The translations under genes and the position numbers were made by a program. Below are positions 54,801-64,000 of a DNA stretch of 64,000 nt, one piece after another. Source of the DNA: Sanderia malayensis (taxonomy: Eukaryota; Cnidaria; Scyphozoa; Semaeostomeae; Pelagiidae); contig RQOL01000906.1 of the NCBI GenBank assembly GCA_013076295.1, positions 1,550,001 through 1,614,000 on the forward strand, read 5' to 3'. The notes beneath the pieces were generated by a model. The model ran no database searches, was not told where the DNA came from, and worked only from the letters and a program-made list of their open reading frames with translations. Each line of letters starts with the position of its first letter. The stretch's first letter is position 1.

Positions 54801-57800
54801 TTAGCAAAGAGCATAGGTTTTAGATGGTAGACCCTGTCAATCACATATCTTCTCTTCAATTTACTTTATATCAACTTCCAGTTTTTCACGCGTGTACCGC
54901 TATTTTATTTAGCTAGTTAAACACATTTGTTGTCACTGCAATTTGCTGAGCATCTACTAATCGGCTACCTCTTTTCCAGTGCGAAAGATGCCAACCACTT
55001 TACCGAGACAAGCCGTTCAAACGAGGCGTGATCAACGATGCTTACCCTTGCAAGAAATGCAACTGCAACAACCATGCAACAAGTTGTACTTACAACAGAC
55101 TACTCGACTCCAACCCGAATGATCGCGCGTCTCTCGGTGGCGGCGTATGTGATAATTGCATGCACAATACAACGGGTAGATTCTGTCATACCTGCAAGCC
55201 AATGTTTTACCGGCCGAGCGGCAAGGCCCCAAATGCTATTGATGCTTGCTCTCCTTGCGATTGTACCGGTGCTGGTGTTGTCACACAGGGCTCGGATTGT
55301 CAAAGGGTAAGAATTTCAAAGCAACATGCCAGGATAACTTATCACGTTAAGTGCTGCCGCATACGTCAGTAAACACAATCTTAATAATAGAACAGATCAC
55401 GCTGGACATTAATTTCAGGCTTATTATTTAATCAGCTAAATGCATGTCTATATTGGCTATATTTTTCAATGTTGACATCAGATATACTACTTTGAATCTT
55501 CCAAGCCAGCGAAAGCATCCTCGATTTCAATTAACAGCTGTCACAAATCTGTCAACTGAACTTTTAATTTCACATTTTGCTATTTCACATGTTTAGGATG
55601 ATTCGAACTCAAGCGTCGTAGCTGGCCAATGCCTTTGCAAGAGGTTCGCTGCTGGTAGGCAGTGCTTGCAATGCAAGAACGGTTACTACTACCTGCGATC
55701 GAGCCACCCAGATGGTTGCATTCCATGCGAGTGCAACACACTCGGCACTCAAGGTGGCAGTGTCTCGTGCGACATAGTCACAGGACAGTGTACTTGTAAA
55801 GCGAATGTTCAACCAGGCTCAACCAAGTGTAGCACGTGTAGAACAGGATTCTACGGTTTGTCTGGCTCGAATCCCGATGGATGTACAGCTTGTAATTGCG
55901 ACCCTTGGGGATCCAGTGATACAACCACGTGTGATGCCATTACCGGACAATGCACATGCAAGGCAACGACAGAAGGGAGGCGTTGTCACACGTGCAGAAA
56001 TGGATATTTTGGAATGACTCAATCAGGATGTCAACAATGCAGATGCAATGTTGATGGTACTGACCCAGGTATGCAAGTCTATCGTACCAGCTTTTTATAT
56101 AACAAGCCAGTTTATAAGGAACCTAGAACCAGGATTTCTGGTAAAGTACAATGGATTCTTTTGTTATATTGTTTCCTTTAACAATAGAAAACAATAGAAA
56201 ATTTAAGGAACTTTTACTACTAGGGCTCGAGGTAAGATCCTTATGAAATAAAAGGCGAGTAGTTGCTATCTAATTGCTTCTTATGTTGTTCAACTATTTT
56301 TTAGTTCACTGTTTGGTTATTTAATTTGCATGTGCAATTTATTTCGTAGCCAAACTGACACTGTGTGATAAGAAAAGTGGAAAGTGTGCGTGTCGACAGC
56401 ACGTCGAAGGTCAATATTGCGATCGCTGTAAAGTTGGCCATTACAATCTTTCGAGAAATCATGCAACTGGATGCATTGCTTGCAACTGTGACAGCAAAGG
56501 CACGCAGGGAAATAGTGGCTTGTGCAACCAGGTCGATGGTTCTTGTGTTTGCAAGACTCTGGTGACAGGAAGACAATGCAATGTCTGCAAAACGGGTAGC
56601 TTCAATCTATCTGCTTCTAACCCTGAAGGCTGTTTGCGGTGTAATTGCTATCCGAACGGGACTGTTGGTGGTGATACAACTGCCCCAGGTTTGTTATTTT
56701 GATCTTCATCTAACTTTACAGTAAAATTCGCATGGTTTGAACTGGTTTAAATCCAACTCTATCTAGTTTCAACGAAATTATCCGTCCCTTAAATGATCAC
56801 CAAGAAATCAATCTTTATAAAACAAACATTTGTAATTCAAACTTTTTGAACTTTTTGTTAATTCGAACGTTTTCATGCTTTCCCATGGTGTTCGAATGAG
56901 ACAAAATTGACTGTTTATTGTGTGCTATATTTTAAGTAGAAGCTGGTATTTACGTTCTATCTACCGCTACTTTCTTGCTAAAGTCATTGCTAAGAGCCCT
57001 TGAAACACCTTGAGACAAGCTGAGAACTAGCAGGTTTTATTTCTCCCTGGCTATTTTTCTGCCCGTGTTTTATAATGATACTGCTTTTGTTGATCATAAT
57101 ATTTTGCAATTTACAGGTCTCCTTCCTTGCTTCAATACCGGCAGTTGTCGCTGTCTCACAAACGTGAATGGACTTCGCTGTGACAGCTGTACCAGTGGTA
57201 ATTACTGGAACCCAAATGGAGTTGGCTGCATTTCTTGCAATTGCAATCTGCAGGGTTCTGCAAGTGCAGCTTGTAACTCCACTGGCTATTGCAGCTGTGT
57301 GGCAAATAGTGGAGTCGGAGGCCGATTGTGTGACCAGTGCTTATCAGGCTATTATAGCTTTAATAATGGAAGGTAAATCACTTTGTGATGTTTATTTCAA
57401 AGTCAATGCAACTTAATATTGTACCGTATTTCCTCTAATTAGCGCCCACCATCTTTTAACCGCCCTATTCAATAAGCGCCCACCCTAAAATCAAAAAATG
57501 TGAAGTAAGCATCCCCTCTATTAACCGCCCAGGGCAGTTAATGGAATCTTTACATTGTCGTTGTTTGGTTCAAATAATAGCGTAGAAAGCCTTAATGATG
57601 GCAAAACACTTTCATCTGGTGGTGAGCGTTTGGAAAATGATGATGAGATCTTTGCCATTCCAATGTACCATTTAATTGAAGTGATTTTCGAAGTAGCGAG
57701 TGTAGTGACTTGCTTCTGTTATAGTGATGAACTTGCGTAGACTGTAGTGATGAATATGCGTCCAACTGTTGTTGTTTTTTGTCAGGTGTACCTCTTGTGG

Positions 57801-60800
57801 ATGCTCCACTGCTGGAAGTTCCCAACCAACCTGTGACGCAACTGGGCGATGCACCAGTTGCAAAGCGAATGTGATCGGCACAAAATGTGACCAGTGTAAA
57901 GCAGGGACATCGAATCTTCAAGCAAGCAATCCTTACGGATGCAGTGGTCGTAAGTTGATTTGCAGATTTCCCTTTTGCGATACTTATTCCGGAGTTTTTA
58001 TATGACAGAAACCTGAGAAGGGCCGTTCAGTTCATCTTCACCGCTGAGGAAAAATTGATAACAACTGTTGCATCTTTCTCCGAATGATGAAAATACATGT
58101 GATGTATGTACCTTGATGTAATTTCTTATGTATATACCTGGATGTGATTTTTCTTTTAGCACCGTCCGAACAAGGGCCACCGTCCGCATCCAACATAGCA
58201 TCGAGATCAATGACGTTGACTTGGTTTCCACCAGACAATCCAAACGGTTTGATCCTCCGCTACGAGCTGTACAGAAACAATTCGCTTGTCTACAACGGCT
58301 CAAGTCAAGCCTACAACGACTCAGGCCTGACTCCATACACCGCATACACGTATCACATCATAGTTCACACCGCCGGTGGATCGACGCGCAGTGTAGATAG
58401 CAGTAGAATCTTTCGCACCCGACCTGACAAACCAGAAGGCGTTAGGCCACCTCAGATGTCAAACATCCTCGCAAGATCGATGCTTGCTACATGGCTGCCC
58501 CCTCTTCACCCCAACGACGCTTTTGTATTGTACAGACTCTCTTCAACGAACAGTAGAACATTGGGTCTGACCAATCACTATAATGGAAATCTGCTATCCT
58601 ATCAAGTGATTTCACTTTCACCATTTACTGTTTACAACTTCACAATAACAGCCTGCACATCAATGGGCTGCGCAACGAGCCCAATAACGACCCGTGCGAC
58701 GCGATCTGCCCGCCCTGATAGTCAGCCTGCACCGTACGTAACTGCGCAGCCGGATGGAACTTCAGTGCTGGTCTACTGGGATGCTCCTGCGCAGCCCAAT
58801 GGGGTTATACTGTTTTATGATCTGTTCATGAGGACGTCACCATTCAGCAGCAGTGGTACAAACCAAGCTACCAAACTCAATCCTGAAGATAGAAATTACA
58901 CAGTGACTGGTTTGACACCTTATACATCCTACGAGTTTCGAGTTGTTTCATACACTTCGCAAGTCAGTGGTGATACATCGAGTACTTGGACTCGTATACG
59001 GACGCAAGAAAGCGGTAGCCACTTTGTATTTTTGCTTCATTTTATCCTTCTATTATATGAACCTCCTGCCACACAGACTGTATACTTTAAATGATGTACC
59101 GTATTTCCTCTATTAAGCACCCGGGCGCTTATTAAATATTTTGCAAAATTGGGTGGGCGCTTATTAGAGGGGGGCGCTTAAAAGAGGGGGGCGCTTATTT
59201 CACAGTCCTAAAATTTTGAAATCAAACAACATCAAAAACAAAAGAATAATCTTATATAGTTCCGAATGTTATTCAATATCAAGCAGTCAAGATCAACTTA
59301 AACTGCTGATCTTGACTGCAATCCATTTTCCAAACGCTCACGACCCGATGAAAGTGTTTTTCCAGCCTTGAAGAGTTTCTACCTTACTATTTGAATCAAA
59401 CAGTGAAAATGCAAGGATTCTATTAATCGCCCTGGGCGGTTAATAGAGGCATGCGCTTATTTCACAATTTTTGACTTTAGGGTGGGCGCTTATTGGAGGG
59501 GGGCGGTTAAAAGAGGGTGGGCGCTTAATAGAGGAAATACGGTATACTGCTTAGTCAGAATGCATAGCGCATTTTTGAATACTTACTAATTGTGTTTGAT
59601 GTCCACTTTTCTTTCGTAGTTCCAAGTGGCGAAGCATACATCAGTCCTAGAGCGGTTGCAGCCTCAAGCTCCTCCGTGAACGTTTCGTGGAGTGCTCCAC
59701 GTTATCCAAATGGAATTATAACTCGTTACGAGGTCTACAGATACGAGATTGCTGATCTCTCTCGACCAATACTCTCCGGTTCTACCAGCGGTGCATTAAC
59801 ATCGACTGTGGTCACAGGCCTGGTGCCATACACACGTTATCAGTTATCTGTCAAAGCTTGCAATTCCAAAGGCTGCACTGGTTATAGTTCAAGAACAACC
59901 GCTGATACACTGGCTAGTGGTGAGTGCCGTAATATAGTCACTAACCTGCATTCATTTTTGCCCAACAACAATGCACGGCCATTGTATGATCGTTATTTTT
60001 TTACTGGGTTTTTTTGGCTCGTTTTACTGTTGTTGACTTGAAATATCACAAAATTGCAAGCTTCAAAGTAGTTTAATTGAAAGTTCCTCTTCCAGAAAAA
60101 TTCTAAATTTTGAGATTTATCAGTGTCTTTGAAGATAGTACTTACTGGTTCCTGTGTACTATTTTTATGAAGATATAAATATTTTGTTTTTTATTCATAG
60201 CTCCAAGTGGACAAGGTGCTCCGAACATCACCGCCATAAACAGCTCATCGATATTCCTGTCTTGGTTTCAGCCCTCTGTTTTGAACGGTCCATTACCGGT
60301 CGGTTACGATGTCGAGCGGACATTCGCTGCTTTGCACAACCCACCGCCACAAGTTGAAACCGGAGTGCGGTTCTCTTCTTTCGGATTCTACAAGCTTTCG
60401 TCCTCGATCATCCCGGACAGCGTTGAAACCCGGCTAGAATTCAATGTCAGGACGCTATATCCGGACGGACTAGTGTTTTACGCCGCTTCGCTGCTACAAG
60501 AGGATATGTTTGCCGTGGAGATCCGGTCCGGTAAGCCTTGGTTTATTTTTGATACCGACACCGGTCCGACCGCGTTCACGACAACAAGCTCGCAACGAAT
60601 TGATGACGGAAAATGGCACAAGGTTCTTGTGTCGAGAAACAGCAGATCCGGAACAATAACTGTTGACGATACATCAACTGGAAATGGTAATGCCGCGGGA
60701 ACATCAAATATTATTGGTCAAATTTCTTCTATTTACGTCGGGGGGATTCCCAGTAGCTTTCCTAACCTGAGGACAAGAGACACTGTAAACGTTGTCCTAA

Positions 60801-63800
60801 AGCGTTTACATTTCACCGGTTGCATTCGTGATATGAAATACAAGAGCACTGCTGTCGATTTTAACTCGGCTGTTGAGAAAATGAACGTCGATCCATTGTA
60901 CGCCCACTGTCCGTCTCTTCTGAGCAGCGGATTTCATTTCAAAGGCGGTGGATATCTTGTGTTGAAAAGTGGCCTATTCACTGGACGAAGCATCTTTTTT
61001 ATACAGTTTAGTCTGCGTACAACGTACAGCTCAGGGCTGGTCCTATTTGCCCACGGTACTGGCACGACATCCATTGCCATCACGCTGAACAGTGGCAATT
61101 TCACGTTGCTGTATCGTTCGCCAACTCAGACCGGATCCCAGGAGATTCCAGCTCGTGGTGTTTGTGACGGAAACTGGCATACCATCATGCTAACTGGGTT
61201 CGGGCCGTCTATCGCCTCGTTATCAATCGACGGTTTTCAAAGGACAATTTCAGGGCTGCCAGCTGATGCACAAGTTAGCTCCAATATTTATATAGGCGGT
61301 GTTCCACAGGGCTCCCAAGCCGAGAGGCTATGGAAAACGCTAGTTGGTGATAAGGCCTCGTCATCATTTGGAGGGTGCATGAAAAATATTAAGCTGTCCA
61401 ATGATAGTATCAATGCTCAGGAAGATGTCATTAGCAGTCGTAACGTTGCACTTGATGGATGTCCTGCTGGATTCACGTCTTCAGATCAGTTCAATGCGTG
61501 CACTAACCCTGTATATACTGATATACAAAGATCATTATCAACAACAGCAAGTGATGATGGTCTGAATGCTTTCACAGGTATTATATTAATGCATATTCTC
61601 TAAATACTCATCTCTGACACTCATTTTTATCCGTCGCTTTATTTTACTATATTTTATCATCAATTTCCACCAGCTATTTGTTGCTCTTGTCGCATCGCTT
61701 TTCCACACTATATTTTCCATATCATTGTTTGACGATTTGGTTTCACTAGCTTGCTATAGCTTGCTCGCATAGGTGCATAGCTATCAATAGCTATTTTTAA
61801 GTCTTACATGCAATGCTCTAATGATAATACATGTTTTATCTCCACAGAATACCTATACAGAGTGAAGAGTTTTAGATCTGGCATTAGTGGCTTTGGTGCA
61901 AGTCCGTGGGTGGCAGTAAGAACGAAAGAAGGAGGTAAGAGTAATGCATTGCGTACTAATAGTATCCCACTTTAAGTATCTTATTTCTGGTCAAGTGATA
62001 TACAACTCCAGATTACTTGCAATGGAGCTACATACGTAAAATGCTAATACATTCACTTGTTAACGTTTCTTTACATACTATCTGAAATTGCCATTCCATG
62101 CCGATAATACCCTGAAAAGAGATTATGCGTGCCTCGCGATAGTGCGATGTACTATGGCTGTGATGTGTTATTGCAAAGCTATCTGAATAATAAACTTGAT
62201 AAATAACAATGTAATTGTATTTTAGGCCCTGGAGGACTTTTGGAACCGGTCATCAGTAATGTATTGGCGCGAAGTTTGACAGCAACATGGCAGAAACCCA
62301 GTATAAGTGGTGGATTGATTACGAAATATCAAGTCAAGGCGATCAATAGAAACAATGCCTCTGATACCCCTGTCATAGCCGAGATTAATAACCCTGGTGT
62401 AAACAGCACGAATTTGCAAGGCCTGTCTCCGTATACAATGTACAATGTAAGCGTGATTGCTTTCACGGCTGGTGGAAGCACTGAAAGTAAAGCTGCCATG
62501 ATCACAACACAAGAAGCCGGTAAGATATCAATTATATATTCTCGCTTATCCTTTGAAATAATATCTTGAAAACCATGGCAGTGTTCCGTTTCAGTTCACT
62601 ATGTCCTTTCCAATAACAATCCATGTTTTGCATGATGGTAACAGGATTTTGTCAATTTCTGACAATTGTCAGAAAAGACCGCGTGGCAATTATCATTGAC
62701 TTGGAGACTGTGAAATTGTATTTGTCTCTTTTTCAGCTCCGGAAATGCTGCAGCCAATCACAGCTCTATCTTTCCCATATTACCTGATCATATCATGGAA
62801 GCCTCCTCTTAGACCTAATGGCATTATTATACTTTACCAAATCTACATTAATGGTGTCACAAAGCATGTTAACTCAGGCAACCAATTCACGTATAATGTT
62901 ACTGGACTTTTAGTTTACACGAGTTACAGTGTTAAGTTATCAGCTTGCAATAACATTGCATGTATTTCTGTTACAACATCTGTCTTCACTGGACAGCTAC
63001 CACCCAGCGGTGTTCATCCTCCGCAGCTCCGCGTTCTCGGCAGTCGCAGGATTGATGTCACGTGGCAGTCTCCTGATGTTTTGAATGGCGTCATATCAAA
63101 GTACGAGGTAGAAACAGCTGTTGGGAGCTCGAGAAACTTCACCATTGCGTTCACCGCTCGCCCAGATCTGTTTCATACGGTCCTTGCAAACATGACACCC
63201 GGAACGCAATATCAAGTCCGGATGGTTGCTTTCACTGCGGGCGGAGGAACTACTAGTCTCCCGTCCACTGCTACAACACTGGAAAGTGCACCCGAGGACA
63301 TACCAAAACCGGTTGTTATTCCGGTATCTTATTCGGTCCTAAACGTAACGATGCAAGTTCCTTTGAAGCCAAACGGTGTGATAATCTATTACGTGCTACT
63401 AGAAGATGACAGTGTAGTGATGAACAGTACTGTTTTGCGTTATCAAGGCACTGGATTCAGGCCTTATTCTCGGCACACGTATCGAACCAGAGCTTGCACT
63501 GCCAAAGGCTGTGGAGAAAGCGATTTAGCTGTTGCTTTTACTTTGGATGCGCAGCCTGTTGGTAACGTTGTACTTGTAGCAAATGCACTGAGTTCAAGAT
63601 CATTCAGAGCAAACTGGACCGCCGTTCAAACCCCCAATGGTATTATAAGGTATGAAATAATGTCTTCTAACTGTATACACCTTCTGGCTGCATTTCTGTG
63701 TTCCTCTTCCAGCTGTATCCCTCTTCTAACTTCGTCCCTTTTCTATTCTGCTAGCATTGTGCCTCTTCTAACTGTGTCCCTCTTTTAATTGTATCAATTT

Positions 63801-64000
63801 TTCTTACTTTGTCCATCCTCTAGCTAACCCTTTAGCTTACGACTTGCGTATGTATTAAACAGTGCAATTTAATTTATGCCTTTTTATTTGTCAGATATTC
63901 CTTGATGGCCCATGGTGAATTCTACATTAACGTGGATGCTACTGGAATGCCAATTACTTATGAAACGCACCGCGTCACGAAAGTATTGTACAATGGAAGC
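51822..64000 (+). CDS. USH2A: Usherin, N-terminal part (continues beyond right edge)
   Basis: Usherin is a large matrix/membrane protein of photoreceptor and hair-cell ankle links in vertebrates. Nineteen exons are visible: 51822-52303, 52430-52701, 52847-52910, 53067-53337, 53590-53777, 54133-54363, 54571-54685, 54980-55306, 55597-56068, 56350-56688, 57117-57372, 57786-57949, 58160-59014, 59620-59919, 60201-61577, 61848-61934, 62226-62519, 62737-63649 and 63895 onward. Domain order: signal peptide, LamG-like, laminin N-terminal (CRCPPSHPR), ten laminin-EGF repeats, four FN3, two laminin G inside a split FN3, then further FN3. This matches human usherin module for module. Exon 15 (1,377 nt) carries both laminin G domains. 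Transmembrane and PDZ-ligand parts would lie off the window. Confidence 0.95.
57424..57552. mobile_element. MITE, GCGCTTATTAGAGG family, degraded copy in USH2A intron 11
   Basis: It starts after TA with CCGTATTTCCTCTAATTAGC and contains AATAAGCGCCCACCCT. The right end is decayed (GGCAGTTAATGGAATC), so the inverted end is lost. Confidence 0.8.
59099..59542. mobile_element. MITE, GCGCTTATTAGAGG family, longest copy, in USH2A intron 13
   Basis: A 444-base copy starts CCGTATTTCCTCTATTAAGC and ends GCTTAATAGAGGAAATACGG. TA flanks both sides (59097-59098, 59543-59544). Both halves carry GGGTGGGCGCTTATT and AGGGGGGCG blocks. An internal unrelated stretch of ~200 bases lacks a coding frame. Confidence 0.93.
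63655..63800. repeat. Pyrimidine-rich degenerate minisatellite in USH2A intron 18
   Basis: Variants of CTCTTCTAACTGTGTCCCTC recur about six times with many changes. They lie directly after the exon 18 donor. Confidence 0.55.

Noticed and set aside
57555..57740. 61-codon plus-strand frame after the USH2A intron 11 MITE
   Set aside because: It is intronic, with no splice phase linking it to exons 11 or 12 and no recognised features.

Overview
The window is nuclear DNA of an animal. It carries spliced, metazoan-type orthologues with many short GT-AG introns in an AT-rich background. Usherin with its full animal domain order, an opsin, two forkhead genes and the spliceosomal helicase Aquarius together rule out a prokaryote, plant or fungus. 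The opsin most resembles cnidarian-type opsins, and the short interspersed elements resemble those common in cnidarian genomes. My best guess is a cnidarian, probably an anthozoan, but this is inference.

Layout, left to right. A C2H2 zinc-finger gene (-) runs off the left edge. Next come eEF1G (+) and eIF5 (-), convergent. About 3.4 kb follows without a firm gene; it holds a 184-bp tandem satellite and a second, 194-bp-spaced repeat. A kelch-repeat gene (-) lies head-to-head with adenylosuccinate synthetase (+). After a 4.8-kb gene-poor stretch there are three intronless genes: forkhead A (+), MAD2L2/REV7 (-) and forkhead B (-). AQR/Aquarius (+) then fills 28.6-49.2 kb with 51 coding exons. 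Its introns hold a tRNA-Ser/tRNA-Gln pair on the same strand, a complete three-exon stearoyl-CoA desaturase on the opposite strand, and an intronless opsin on the opposite strand. MESD (-) and the first ~60% of the window's usherin gene (USH2A, +) finish the window; usherin continues past the right edge.

The genes share no single pathway. They group loosely as translation (eEF1G, eIF5, two tRNAs), purine synthesis (ADSS), splicing (AQR), DNA repair and mitosis (MAD2L2), lipid desaturation (SCD), receptor folding (MESD), transcription (zinc finger, two forkheads), light sensing (opsin) and extracellular matrix (usherin). Exon boundaries were read by eye. Coding lengths for eEF1G, eIF5, ADSS, AQR, SCD and MESD all sum to whole codons, which supports the models.

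The most interesting points are: an opsin that keeps the retinal lysine but has lost the DRY arginine and all three usual counterion positions; AQR as host of three nested transcription units on both strands; an inverted pair of intronless forkhead paralogues with an altered recognition helix; a GC-AG intron filled with a minisatellite; a long near-perfect hairpin in the SCD intron; and at least five families of short inverted-repeat elements, three of them with clear target-site duplications.
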